Source: Amyelois transitella
Taxonomy: Eukaryota; Arthropoda; Insecta; Lepidoptera; Pyralidae
Reading direction: 5' to 3'
NCBI RefSeq assembly: GCF_032362555.1
Contig: NC_083518.1
Location: forward strand, 12,501 to 76,500
Length of the DNA stretch: 64,000 nucleotides
The notes beneath the pieces were generated by a model. The model did no database searches and was not told where the DNA came from. It was given only the letters and a program-made list of their open reading frames with translations. The position numbers and the translations under genes are program-made. Within the stretch, counting starts at the first letter, position 1. Each line of letters starts with the position of its first letter. This document shows, in pieces, positions 25,501 to 37,481 of the stretch.

Positions 25501-28500
25501 TAGTCACGTCTTTATCTCTTGCGGGGTAGTCATCGCCAATAGTCTTGAAAAGACTGACGTTGGCTTAATAACAAAATCGAGATTCAAATTGTGACAGGTT
25601 GTAGTTGCCATAAAAAACAATCGCAAGTTTATAAGCCTATCCCTTAGTCGCCTTTTACGACATCCACGGGAAAGAGATGGGGTGATCCTATCCTTTTTTG
25701 TATTTGGTGCCGGGAACCACACGGTGCACTTAAAAGATTTTACGTTTATTGTCGTTTACACACAGTACGATCAGTAGACCAGAGAAGACAGTATTGGAAC
25801 ACAATTCAACTTATTACAACAAACTCTACACCACTTTTATTTTTCATTTTCTACGAATCCGAAGTACTTTTGAATGAGCTTCGATATCTTAAAATATATG
25901 ATTTATCAATATTATTCAAGAATTGAATTGTTTTCATCGACGAGAACGACATGTTCGTCCATTTATTTAAAGCTATTAAATTTTAATGGAATTTCGTAAT
26001 TAGTAGCGTCGCCCTGCAGGGCGCGGGCGCCGCTCGTGGGGTTGTTCCCGCCGCGCCGGGAATTAGGCGATGAGCCGCGCCCCGGGACCGCGTCACACGT
26101 CACTTCACATAACGCGTGGTCGCCGGCGGCCCCAAACGGCTAGGAGCGAATTTTGTAAAACAGAAAATATAACAATATTACTTCGTTGTATGTCGATGGT
26201 CAAAGTTTACTTCGGTTTTTCATGTATGTATAGAGATAAAAATTGCAACCTCAAGACAAACCTGTTTTTTCCACCACTTCTTAATTTAAATTGTAAACCA
26301 CATAAAGTGATTCAGCGGAATATGGCCTCCGAGTCTATTCTAGGCTGTTGGCTCTTTCTGTGTATACCTAGTACAACACCCAAAATCCAGTTTATATGCC
26401 GACGTTTATATACGAGCCAACAGTCTTGTTAAGACTAAAAGGCCACGTAAAGCTAGATGGCTTTATGTTGGAATTAAGATTTAAATAGTGACAGGTTAGC
26501 CCATCGCCTCCAAGAGGAATCCCAAGTTTATGGAGTTCTGTCCCCTAGTCGCCTTTTATGACATCCATGGGTAAGATATGGAGTGGTTCTATTGTAAAGT
26601 ACAGAAAACTACACGGCACCTAACAATCATACTAGTAATCTATTTTAGAGAACCCTTCCTAAAATCATACACCAGTAAAGAGTTTCTTCTATTGTCGACT
26701 GTAAGCGTAGTATTTGCATCCGTGCAATACAAAGGTCACGAATTCACGATGCACACGCTACTTTGATTTGAAATGACGCATGTTTATAGTGAATAAGCAA
26801 TAGCCGATAGAGCTGGTGCGATTGTAGGCAAATGCTGACGGCGGCTTCCGGCGCGGCGCGTGCGCAGCAAGCTAATGTCCCGCCGGGCGCGCCGGCCTGA
26901 TCCCACGCCCATCTCCTCTCGCAATCCAGTAATTCGGAGTGTCCGGTCTGCTCCTCTTGATTACTCGGCGAACCGTTTACCACATTATGTTGTCTGGATC
27001 GGCAGGCACATCATATACCTACACAACGGAAACAAAAACAATTTGCGCCCCCTCACGCTAAAAAAGAACTTGCCGTTACGTATGCGACACTACAGCTTTT
27101 GACGTCTAATTTCAAAACAAATGTATGCCAACCAACTAATAGACCATCTGTTGTGGTTGTTGTGGCAATTAATACATGTAGAAAATAAAAAATACCTTTC
27201 CTCAATGTCGGTATAATTTAAATCCCTCATTTCTTTGAATTGATTTGCTGATCCAATCGTGGTATACTATAAACAGCTGAAAGTCCAAGACATGTTGAAT
27301 CCTCACAGTGAATTTCATTTTGCTCACATTTGTAACTTATTGTTGAGAAAAATTGGTATCCTTGCAACTCAAATCTTCAATTCGTCATCTGAAGCAAACA
27401 ACACGCCAACAGTAAAGTCACCTTTGAAGTGTAGCCTCGAGCTGTTTCAGCAAATAAAAGAGTAGAGGTAGTAGTAGATATATGAAAGTGATGTGACGTC
27501 AATGAGTAATGCCTTGTATCCAATTTTGAAAATTAATTTCTTCTATTGTAAAGAGGCAGAGGCGGGCGGGAGGCGACCGCGGCCGCGTCTGTAGCTTGGC
27601 CGTCGTGACGTCGTCTGCAAACAAACATTGGAAGTCGTTGACCGCAGATGATAAAATTCTTCATGGCTTCGCGCAAAGCCTACCTAAACTCCATAACATT
27701 TTCCTTATTAGTTTAATTTCAATAATGTTTCCATTAAATAACCGAGCTCCATAGAAATATGCTACGAGTATTGCGTGTTACGTTAATCGATATAATTATT
27801 ATTGGCTAGCTGTGCCCGCGACTTCGTCCGCGTGGAATAGTTATTTTGGGCATCATTGAAGCCCTCAAGGATGAATAATTTTCCCCGTTTGTTTTTTCAC
27901 ATATTCCATTATTTATTTGCTCCTTATAGCTGCAGCGTGATGTTATATAGCCTAAAGCCTTCCTCCATGAATGGTCTATTTAACGCAAAAAAAAAAAACG
28001 CAATTCGAACCAGTAGTTCCTGAGATGAGCGCGTTCAAACAAACTCTTCACCTTTATAATATTAGTATAGATTAGTATTGTAATTTTGTTCCTAGGTACT
28101 TTAAAATCATCAGTACCTTCAAGACTGTTGGCTCTGTCTACCCCGTAAGGGATATAGACGTGACTATAAGTATGTTTGTACTTTAAAATTGATATGGCGT
28201 AATTTTTAGAGTTATGTTAGTTAGGTAACGCCTGTCTGAGTTAAATTTTACGAATAACTATCAAGGAATAGTTAAATAAGGCCTACTTAAAAAGGATGTA
28301 AACATTTGGTAAAACGGCCTCTGTGGCTGTAGTTTGTTCCGCCGCTTTTTCTACATTATGCGCTTTGGAAGCGGTAGTAGTTATAATTAGATTTAAGTGA
28401 CGTCAATAAGTGATAACCTTTATCCAATTTTGAAAATAAATCTATTCTATTCTATACGCGTAGCGCAACTCGCACTTTGTCAATTTTATTTTCCTTTCAC

Positions 28501-31500
28501 TGCTACTCTAAGTATCTTCCATCTATAGTTAAATCGTATGGAATGGAATTGTTGCATTTGTCCAAAAGGCCGAGTGCAGTAAGTAGGTGGGTGCGGCAGT
28601 GAGCACAATCGCGATGATAGCGCAGCCAGACCGGTTGGCGGCCGCGAGCCTTCACCCCGCGCCCGGCACCACCCGCCATTGCACGCCAGCAACCGATCTC
28701 TGCGCCGTGTACCACATCATACAGCTATTGTTGTCGTCTGCACCTTCAAATACAGTAGATGTTTACCTGCGTTATTACGCAGCATTTGTTGGAAGTCATG
28801 GAAACCGAGATGTAATGTTTTGATGAGACGTGAAGGGTGCGAGATGCGGGTGGGGTAGCAGCGGGCGCGGAGCGCGGGATGACGCCGGGAGGCTGCGCGG
28901 CAGGCGGCAGTGCGCCGCCGGCGCGCGAGGACGCTGCCATGTTCCACTGCATCGTGCAGCCGCGCCATGACTGGGGGCCGCCGGACCTCGCCGTCGCCCA
29001 CCCCGGTACACATTCACTCGTGAATTCCCACACCGATATATTATAATAGATAATACTGGCCACAAAACATACCACGTAGTGTTAAATGCACATAACTAAT
29101 TATAACTGCGCTTATTGGAAACGAAACTTTCGCAGCTTCTCATCGTTAGGACGGAGCGTTTTTATGATAAAGCGGAAAATAAGATACACAGTTGATAAAT
29201 GGATCTCGTGAATCATATGAAGATAAATCTGGACGGTCGGGAACGTTTTGAATTATTTTTTCAGGATGTGTTGTGTTTTGTAGCTAGCGTCGCGCCGCGG
29301 CAGCTGTGCGTCAGGTGCGAGGCGCACCGGGTACGGTCACAATGCATCGCCCGCCGCCAGGTAGACGCTCCGCTCGAACAGATACATTCGCAGAATTGTT
29401 AAATCAGCTTCACGCGTGTCGAATATCCGCCAACCTATAAAGTGCTTGGTGTCCTACAATATTCCAACATTACAGCACCTTTAAGTAATTAATTGAGTAG
29501 AGCAAATACAATTTGAACGTAGCATTCGCCGGCGCTCGCCCCTGTGGCGGCCCCCTCGCTCGGAGCCCCTGTCCGCTGTGGCGTTCACTAAAAGCGGCTG
29601 ACGGCTCCTTGTTTCGTATATATCGCCCTCGAGCTGCACCCGCGCTCTATATACACGCGGTTGAGTATAATTAAAATGATCGTTGCGTTCCGTTACGCAC
29701 AAAAAACACAATGCACACACAACGGGAACAATGCATCAAATGGTCCCCTCCACGGGAGCCGCGGCAAAAAATGTGCCATTATTATTTACCTATTGTGAAG
29801 ACAATAGTTTAGTATTAAACTAAATTTTTTCAACTCTGAATAATGCGCTGAGATTTAGATAAAGTCGCTTAACCTTTTTATTTTTTTTACATTTAAACTT
29901 TTAATATTGCCGTGTGATTCCCGGAACTTTAATAGAATAGGACTACTTCATCTCTCTTACCCGCGATAGGCTTACAAACTTAGGATGCCACTTGTAGGCG
30001 ATGAGCTAGCAACCTGTCACTATTTGGATCTCAATTCTTGATAGAATGATTAAAGCCAAACAACTGAACGTGGTTTTTCACTCTTTTTAAGACCCTTGGC
30101 TCTGTCTGCCCCGCAAGGGATATAGACGTGACTGTTTGTATGTATGTATGTATTTATATAGCAGCACTTAAATACCAAATGAATGCAAATACCAAAGCAA
30201 AGTGCGACAGCTATAATGTTATTTAGAAACAAAAATTTTCTTAGCAATTTCCTAAGTGCTATTTTACTTCGCTCCCGCAAGAATTTTCAGGAATACTATA
30301 TGATATTTCTGAAGGTGTATATGTATGTTCAGTTCTTGTAAAACCATTATATGAAAACCGCGTAACCGCGGCTCCAGCGATGTTGTGTCGGCGGTTGTTT
30401 ATATACCTAGCTCCAATCCGTAAAATCTTTGAAATCGCGTCTTAGATTCTTCGCTGCTATTGATTGAGCGCGTCAATTTCTTCGCGATGATTGACAGTAG
30501 TTGTTTGATTGCTCCCGCTACAATATTTATTGTTATTGTCATTGGAATATTTGAGATTTTAAATCCACTGTCACTACAAAATAAATGAGATTAATTTGAC
30601 TGATTTGACATAAAGCAATTGGTGTGTGTGATCGCAGACATCCGCATGCAGCTGTGCGAGCAGAACCGCGTGCTGGAGGCGCGCGCGGAGGCCAGCGCGG
30701 GCGTGGCGGCCGAGCTGCACGACTACTGCCGGCGCCGCGCCGAGCTGGAGCACGAGTACGCGCGCGCGCTCGACAAGCTGGCGCGCGCCGCCGCGCAGCG
30801 CCACAAGGACCAGCGCCACAAGCGCGAGCACTGGCCGCTCGTGGGCGCCGCCGCGTGCTGGCAGCGCGCGCTGGACGGCACGCGCGAGCTGGCGCGCGAG
30901 CACGGCGCGCTGGCCGACCTGTACGGCGGCGTGCTGGCCGCGCGGCTGCAGCGCGCCGCCGACGACGTGCTGCGGCTGCACCGCAAGTGCCGCGACGTGG
31001 TGCTGGAGCGGCACGAGGAGCTGGCCGGCGCGCTGGCGGAGGCGGGCGCGGCGGGCAAGGCGTGCGCGGCCGCGGCGGCCGACTGGCGCGCCGCCGCCGC
31101 CAAGCTGCGGCACGCGCACGACCAGCGCGAGCGCCTCGCCGCCGCCGACCCGCCGCGACCCAAGAAGTTGAAGGCGCTCGACAAGGAGCTGGAGAAGGTG
31201 AGTGAGCACCGAAATACACGGAGTCGCCGAGCCCGAGTTTTATTACTCTCCATGCGTTTTCATTACATCCATCCTAAGATAAGAGCCTATTCAATTAGAG
31301 AAAAAAATTCTTGTGCGATCTCAGTGATCTTGCATACACCAACCATAGTTTGAATCATGAGTACACATCCTGCCCCGTGTTGCAGCGGCGCGCGCGCCAC
31401 GGCGAGGCCCGCGGGCGCGCGCTGCGAGCTCGCGCGGACTACGTGCTCAGCCTGGAGGCCGCCAACGCCACGCTGCAGCGGTACTACCTCGACGACATCG

Positions 31501-34500
31501 CAGAGATCATGATGGTCAGTGTTTACTCACTTATTTTTCGTTAATTCGGATGAATTTTCTTGGCATTTGTTTTTCTTACACAGTTTTTATAAAAGGGTTA
31601 CCAAAATATATACCAATGCTCTTACGACGAGGGAAAACATCGTGAGGAAACCTGCACTGGCAACTGCAAGTGCTACCATGGATCCAATACGGGGTACGGA
31701 TTCAATACCTGCAAAAGTTGCGGAGATCAGATGGGAGACGCTTTCTGTCAAAACCGGACTCTCCCAATCCAGGATCCATGGTCAAAGGCATACGCCCGAT
31801 TCCTCTACAAAGTGATGAGGATGCAACCGGGACTGAAACCAGGAGGAAGAAGAATTTTTATAAAAAGTTCAGGATTTTTAAGTTATTTGAAATAGTAATC
31901 TGACGAGTCATTCATAAGTGAAGGTTTTCTCAAGATTCTTATGTAATTTTGGGTTTTGTTTTTCTGTAGTGAGAATCAAAACTGAGTTTTCTTTTCACTG
32001 AACAAATGTGTGCCTGTGCAGTGCATGGAGGTGGGTTTCGAGGCGGTGGTGTCGCGCGCGGTGCGGGCGGCGGCGGCGGCGGAGAGCGGCAGCGCGGCGG
32101 CGGCGGCGCGCGCGGCGGCCGCGCTGCTGGCGGCGGGCGAGCAGCTGGACGCGCTGGCGGAGCGGCGCCGCCTGCTGGACGCGCACGCCGCCGCCTTCGC
32201 GCCGCCCGCGCCCGTGCCCTACCTCGGCACGCCGCCCGAGCGCCTGGACGCCGAGCTGGCGGCCGCGCTGGCCGGCGCCGACCCGGACGCGGGCAGCGCG
32301 CGCGCCGCCGCTACCGACGAACTGCGCGCTAGGTATATCTATAACAGAACAGAAAATGTTCCTTTTATGGTTTAAGGAAATTAAATTAAATTCCTGCACG
32401 AAATAAAACTTTTAATTGATATTTTCTTTTAATTGTGTAAAATATGTAGAATATTTTAGGGTCTCTGGCAAAATGAATAAACTTTTGATACATCCCATCT
32501 ACCAAGGTTGACGCAGCTAGAAGCGGCCGCGCGTCAGCTTCGCGCAGAACTGCGAGAGAGCGCTAAAACTCTAGACGCGGCGGAGGAGGAGCTGGTGCGG
32601 CTGATGGAGGGCCCGGCCAGCGCGTGGAGCGGCGCGCGCGCAGACGACGAGGCGCCGCGCCGCGACCAGGAGGACTACTACCTCGGCAAGTTCCGGGCCT
32701 ACCTCGCGTGCGCCGGCCGCCTGGCTCGGGTCGAAGGTAACGCCGAATGTTCTTTTTTTCATTATATACACGAAGCCAAGGATTCCTACTTGATAAATAT
32801 AATAACTTTGTCCCGCTGCCAGGCCGCGCGAGCGCGGCGCGCGCGCGCGTGCCGGGCGCGGCGCCCCCCCCGCCCCCCTCGCCGCCCGGCCGCCCGCGGC
32901 GCGGCTTCCAGGCGCCGCTGGGCGAGCGCCTGCCGCTGGTGCTGACGTCGTGCGTGCGCGTCATCGCCACGTACGGCGCGCGCCACCAGGGCATCTTCCG
33001 CGTGTCGGGCTCGCAGCTGGAGATGCACGCGCTGCGCGCCGCCTTCGAGCGCGGCGCCGACCCGCTGGCGCGCGTGCGCGACGCGGCCGACATCAACTCG
33101 GTGTGCGGGCTGCTGAAGCTGTTCCTGCGCTCGCTGCGGCCGCCGCTGCTGCCGCCGCCGCTGCAGCCGGCGCTGCTGCGCGCGGCCGCCGAGCGCGAGG
33201 ACGCCGCGTTCGTGGCGGCGGCGCGCCGCGCGCTAGCCTCGCTGCCGCCGCCCGCCATGCGCGTGCTGCGGTACCTGTTCGCCTTCCTCGCGCACCTCAC
33301 GCAGTTCAGGTACTTATCCACATTATTAATAAGCATGAAGAGTTAATAAAAGTCAAAGGAACTGAGAAGGACATTATAAGGGTATGAATCACCGAGAAAG
33401 TATCGGAGCATTTTGTAAATAAACAGAATCGCAACATCCGTTCGTCTCCGTTCCGATTTCTCCTGTCTGTAGTGGTTTGTGTGTGTTGCAGCGCGCAGAA
33501 CATGATGGACGCGTGGAACCTGGCGATCTGCCTCGGGCCCACGCTGCTGTCCGCCTGGGGCGAGGGCGGCGCGCAGGTCGCGGCGCAGAACCTCGCCAAC
33601 GAGCTGGTGAAGCGGATCATCCTGCACCACCTGCTCATCTTCCCGCAGGTAGCGGACTAGTTGTTGTCGGCAGGTGCTGTGGTCGGCAGAACCTCGCCCA
33701 CGACCTGGTGAAGCTCAATCCAGGACATGGTCTAACGACGCGCCTCCCTCTTCAGAAAGTATAGAATATACCCGAGATTAACGTCGTGAAGAACAATAAT
33801 TTAAGCAAGCAAGCCGTCCTCTCGTGGGCTCGTGGTCTATCTGCGTCCAGATCAATCATGACTATAGCGGCCACCCTGACAACCCACCTGAAGAGGTTAA
33901 AAGCTATGACTTATTTCAAAGTCTGATTTGGCGATATGTAATTGGCATTTTTAAACCTCTCTTCTACTAATAAATCTGGTCAATAATTAGCTTTCACGAC
34001 CTTATTAAGTAGACACTGCAGACAACTTTCAAAGAATCAAAGGAAATCTTTCGAGAATGTGTTCGGTTGTAGATTTTATGTGACTAATATGATGATAATG
34101 ATAGTCAACGAATATTTATCGTTGTAGGACGTGGCGCCACACACTCTGTTCGTCCCGCCGGAGCCGGACGCGGGCGAGGGGGCGGAGGCGGAGCGGGACG
34201 AGGAGGAGGAGGGTGAGGAGGGGGAGGCGGCCGCCGGGGGGGAGGACGCCACCGACGGGGACGCGGGGCAGGGGGGAGACGACCGCGACATCAACGACGA
34301 CTTGTCGCTTTACGACGAAGATGATGATGACGATGACGGTATGATGACATGAGAGAAATTTAGTGTTTAGAAAAAAAAAAAAATAACTTTTTAGACATTC
34401 TTATTTTGTACATTTTCAGAATAAAAATTTATATTTTCAGATGAAATCAGTGAAGACGGAGAAAGTGGCGAGTGGCAGGAATCCAATAATATGGAGAATC

Positions 34501-36192
34501 ACAGGTTAGCCCTATTTCTCTTTCTTAATTTTTTTTTCTCAATTATATGGCTATACAGGGTGACATTTAAAACAACTGCATCCTTTTAAACATAGGCTAT
34601 ACCCATGCTTCTGAGCCGTTTGAGCCTATTTTTATTTAAATTAAACGTCATCATTTTTCACATTTAAAAAACCCTCAAAACTACGTCACACGCTTTATTA
34701 AAGACCAATACTACAAAAAGAAATTAAATAAACATGTAAATTGACCTCTGAATCTTACGCGTCGCTTTTCCGCCTGCCGGGGTGATATGACGTATTTAGG
34801 ATCGTGGATTTTGATACTTTTATTTTTTCGTACTTTCTGAAATATGAAGCGATATTTTTCTTTTAACGTTTTTAAATATCCTTTAGATGAGTACACTTAA
34901 CAGTTAAATTTATGCAGTTGAATTAGAAGTCACCCTGTATATACTTTTTAACAATTCTTTGTAGGATTTTTCTTCAATTCGTGTGAGGTTATATAAATGT
35001 TAATTATATTTTTCAGGGCCTCAAGTGAAGAGCGAAGTCAGGCCAGTGCGTCTTCGCAGCAACAGGTAATATATTAGTTATTCTACTCATATACAGGATG
35101 AATTTTAATTCAACTGCATAAATTTAACTGTTAAGTGTACTCATCTAAAGGATATTTAAAAACGTTAAAAGAAAAATATCGGTTCATATTTCAGAAAGTA
35201 CGAAAAAAAATAAAAGTATCAAAATCCACGATCCTAAATACGTCATATCACCCCGGGCGGCGGAAAAGCGACGCGTAAGATTCAGAGATCAACGATACAA
35301 TTCATTCAGCTGAGCGATCTCGACAACTCTGTATTTTACTTGATCTTGATACTAGAAAAATAATTTATTTTTCAGACATTTATTTACATGTTTAGTTTTA
35401 ATTTATTTTTGTAGTATTGGTCTTTGATAAAGCGTGTGACGTAGTTTTTGAGGGTTTTTTAAACGTGAAAATGATGACGTTTAATTTAAATAAAAATAGG
35501 CTCAAACAGCTCAGAAGCATGGGTATAGTCTATGTTTAAAAGGATGCAGTTGTTTTAAATGTCACCCTGTATTATGTCTCTTTCTCGGAGGAGTAGATAG
35601 GTTTTCTAGTGTGGCGACTTTGCTAACGTGTCACGCCATCAGCCAACCAATTACAGAATCTTGGTGACATCTCAAATACAGAGAGTTGTTAGGTGTTGTC
35701 AATGATGTGCGCTCGTTCCAGACGAGCGGCGAGGCGGGCGGGCGGCTCGCGGAGAGCACGCCCGACCTCGTGCTCGACCTCCCCGCACGCGGCCCCGCGT
35801 CCGCCGGCGCGCCCCCCGCCGTGAGCCCCGCCGTGTGTTCCGCCGTGTGCCCCGCCGAGTGCGCCGCGCCGGCCGCGGCCGAGCCCGACGCCGCCGACAC
35901 GTTCGCGCACAACCGCGACACGCTGCGCAAGCGGCCGCCGCGCGGGGAGCCGGCGCCGGCGGAGGCCGCGCCCGGCAGCCCGGTGCCGGCGCGCAACACG
36001 GCGCGCGTGGCCGCCAAGTTCGCGGAGCTCACGCTCACCGGCGGCTCGCTCAAGCCCGCGCTGGCCGCCAAGCCCGCGCTGCTGCGCCGCCCCACGCCGC
36101 ACCCGCAGCACGCGCGGCCCCCCGCCGCCCCCGCACACGCCCCCGTCGCCCCCGCCGCGTCCGCCGCGCCCGCGCACGACTCCACGGGCTGA
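19504..36192 (+). CDS. srGAP: SLIT-ROBO Rho GTPase-activating protein (srGAP) with F-BAR and RhoGAP domains
   Basis: Membrane-bending Rho-family GAP of the SLIT-ROBO pathway. Coding exons: 19504-19651, 30638-31197, 31386-31514, 32022-32332, 32507-32736, 32823-33309, 33492-33648, 34128-34338, 34441-34504, 35017-35065, 35722-36192. Phases join throughout, giving 938 aa. Exon 1 (MSGSGATTPTS...) is unlike vertebrate srGAP. Exons 2-5 form the F-BAR coiled coil: DIRMQLCEQN, CWQRALDGTRELAREH, ADYVLSLEAANATLQRYY. Exons 6-7 form the RhoGAP domain with arginine finger GIFRVSGSQ, DINSVCGLLKLFLR, MRVLRYLFAFLAHLTQF and NLAICLGPTLL. Exons 8-11 encode an acidic run and an Ala/Pro-rich tail. No SH3 domain was found, unlike vertebrate srGAPs. 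Homologues carry about 12 more residues (EYxxQVK) before the first F-BAR helix, so a small exon in intron 1 may be missing. An alternative start is at 19483. Confidence 0.9.
20592..20712 (-). mobile_element. SINE copy, partial
   Basis: A CATA-repeat tail, then 'cacgtctatatcccttgc', 'ggggtagacagagccaacag' and a block ending in 'agaattgagatt'. The far end is missing. Confidence 0.8.
20805..21033 (-). mobile_element. SINE copy, diverged
   Basis: Degraded full-length copy: 'tgtcccttgtggagaaacag', 'caaatagtgac', 'cccttagtcgc', and a terminal 'gtgccggaaaacacagggca'. Confidence 0.75.
22598..23713. mobile_element. Foldback DNA element with long inverted arms and internal 16-bp repeats
   Basis: The left arm starts gggctttggcgcaaaacg and the right arm ends with its reverse complement. 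Homology between arms covers about 290 bp (to about 22880, and from about 23424). The outer arm holds a 16-bp array, TCTCTTTCGCAGAAYR. The centre, about 540 bp, is AT-rich and non-coding. Both ends are flanked by TCGTTT (22592-22597 and 23714-23719), a likely 6-bp target duplication. Open frames here are repeat artefacts. Transposase source unknown. Confidence 0.85.
23933..23973. repeat. Short hairpin, 17-18-nt arms
   Basis: TACCGGGATGAAAGTACT (23933-23950) faces AGTACTTCATCCCGGTA (23957-23973). The arms differ by a single-base indel and the loop is 6 nt. Confidence 0.85.
24835..24960. promoter_or_regulatory. Candidate cis-regulatory island with a MEF2-type site
   Basis: A CpG-rich island inside AT-rich srGAP intron 1 holds the near-palindrome GGCTATATTTAGCC. 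Its core CTATATTTAG fits the MEF2 consensus. Location and composition suggest an enhancer or alternative promoter; function is inferred. Confidence 0.25.
25481..25725 (-). mobile_element. SINE copy, near full length
   Basis: A catacatac tail, then 'cttgcggggtag', 'cccttagtcgccttttacg', and the end 'gtgccgggaaccacacgg'. Confidence 0.85.
26405..26620 (-). mobile_element. SINE copy, partial
   Basis: Starts at 'gagccaacagtcttgttaag' without the CATA tail. It keeps 'caaatagtgac'-like and 'tcgccttttatgacatccat' blocks and ends in a degraded 'acacggcac'. Confidence 0.75.
27803..28075 (-). mobile_element. Dispersed repeat, 'AGCTGTGCCCGCGACT' family
   Basis: 'ggctagctgtgcccgcgact' to 'aatattagtatagatt'. 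Closely related to 18184-18400 and to the inverted copy at 56275-56540. Confidence 0.75.
28110..28172 (+). mobile_element. SINE tail fragment
   Basis: Only the last part of the family is present: 'aagactgttggctctgtcta', 'gggatatagacgtgac', ending near 'taagtatg'. Confidence 0.75.
29909..30155 (+). mobile_element. SINE copy, near full length
   Basis: Runs from 'gccgtgtgattcccgg' to a TATG-repeat tail (tatgtatgtatg). It includes 'aggcgatgagctagcaacct' and 'gttggctctgt'-like blocks with small changes. Confidence 0.85.
31600..31850. mobile_element. Dispersed repeat in srGAP intron 3
   Basis: Contains 'acgagggaaaacatcgtgag' and 'ctcccaatccagga' blocks. The latter recurs in a degraded copy at about 11905-12030. 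Class unknown. Confidence 0.5.
34556..34937 (+). mobile_element. TA-flanked MITE, copy A (srGAP intron 9)
   Basis: Ends are CAGGGTGAC and GTCACCCTG with TA on each side, as in Tc1/mariner-type insertions. The interior is non-coding. A block present in the other copies (the 'ctgaaaaataaattattttt' region) is deleted. Inverted relative to copy B across one short exon. Confidence 0.85.
35094..35569 (-). mobile_element. TA-flanked MITE, copy B (srGAP intron 10)
   Basis: Same family as 34556-34937, longer (476 bp) and in the opposite orientation. Ends are CAGGATGAA and GTCACCCTG. Confidence 0.85.
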
Positions 36193-36525
36193 CCGGGATA
36201 ATACGTTACGCACTGAACGTATATTTTTGTAAAACTCTGATGAGATGTATATTTTAGGATTCGTTTACGAATGTCGGTGTAATCTGATATTGTAACGGTG
36301 CATGATATTATATTTAAGTAAGCTGACGGGACTCGCGTCGATGTGAAGGATGGAGACGAAATTCGTAAAGTCCACATATATTTTTTAATAATGTACTCTG
36401 CCACCGGAATTTTACTGAACCCCGAAGTAAAAGTAGACAATTATCTTTGTCACTGTAACAAGGATATATTTTTAACAATATATTTTTTATAAGTGATTTC
36501 TGTAAATCTATAATCAACTTATTTT

Positions 36526-36531
36526 AATAAA
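36526..36531 (+). terminator. Candidate proximal poly(A) signal for srGAP
   Basis: AATAAA about 335 nt after the stop codon, immediately followed by a second AATAAA. Confidence 0.5.
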
Positions 36532-36650
36532 ATAAAATATCAGTGCCGGTGTTTATAATTGTTCGATTCAGTCAGGGCACTGACGAGGTTAGTCTTAATA
36601 TTATTGCGTATTCTTTATAATGCCCATTGATGAAGCATATCACTCACGCC

Positions 36651-36717
36651 AGCCTCAACACCTGACAATTAGTCTGAACTCACGTCAAGTTCAGACTGAT
36701 TGTCAGGTTTTGAGGCT
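36651..36717. repeat. 30-bp hairpin, two mismatches, 7-nt loop
   Basis: Arms 36651-36680 and 36688-36717 pair over 30 nt with two mismatches. The size is like a small pre-miRNA stem. It lies downstream of srGAP, between the proximal and distal poly(A) signals. Confidence 0.85.
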
Positions 36718-37475
36718 AGTTAATCGATCGCCATAAGAATCGTAGAAAACCATACAATATATTTCAATCATTTATTTTTGACATTGAATTCTATAAATTA
36801 TGAAAAATACGGAGACTTACAAAGTAAGTTAATGAATAACTTTAAAGTATGACAATGCCCCAATTTAAAATGATTACTTTTGCAGTCGACGCTCAGCAAG
36901 TGGTCCAACAGAGGGGCGCATCATTAACGTGTGGCTTTGAGTTCTGAGGCGTGTGTGTGTTGGTGCGTGCTGTCGTGTGCTCATGACGCGTTATTACTAG
37001 TAAAGAGGCTCAACCGTGCTCGATGTAGGAGTCCGCCCGAGTTGTATGTAATGTACTATAAATAACAAGGTTTTCACGTGCAAGTACGTTTTATTGTGAC
37101 GATTCTGCCGCGTTTTCACGGTCGTTGCCAGGACTTACTGTCCTTATAATGTTGAGCGCCGTCAGCTCGACGGAATGTTCGCCCACCGGCTTATTATTAT
37201 TTTTCTTCAACACCCGTGACAAAACACACTACCGCGTCCCTATTCTGTAGTGTGATGTTCAAACAAGGCGCGCGTTAAAACCTTTGCCATTTATAGTGTT
37301 TATAACGCAACGCAAAGTGTAGATTGTATGTATTGTTACATGAAGCCGCCGCATGGTGCTAGCGAGCCGGCGTATTTCTATGGCGCGGCTTGTCTGTCTG
37401 TCTGTATGTCGGCTCTCCGACTTGTGATATTGTAATCTCGAATGTGCTGTATGTACCTCCTGTAATGTCGTACAC

Positions 37476-37481
37476 AATAAA
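37476..37481 (+). terminator. Candidate distal poly(A) signal for srGAP
   Basis: AATAAA followed by a T-rich stretch. Use is uncertain. Confidence 0.3.

Larger units (their letters stand above)
19652..30637. other. srGAP intron 1 (11 kb)
   Basis: AT-rich intron with several SINEs, a foldback transposon at 22598-23713 and a LINE tail near 28320-28450. Isolated CpG-rich islands lie at about 24770-24930, 25120-25300, 26010-26130, 26830-26930, 27550-27640, 28600-28720, 28840-29010, 29280-29360 and 29520-29660. The islands carry no convincing coding frame and look like regulatory or alternative first-exon sequence. The block at 29520-29660 has TATA-like motifs (gtatatatcg, ctctatatac). Confidence 0.5.

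Noticed and set aside
30539-31253. Minus-strand ORFs of 170-226 codons
   Set aside because: Antisense of GC-rich srGAP exon 2, which has a clear F-BAR match on the plus strand.
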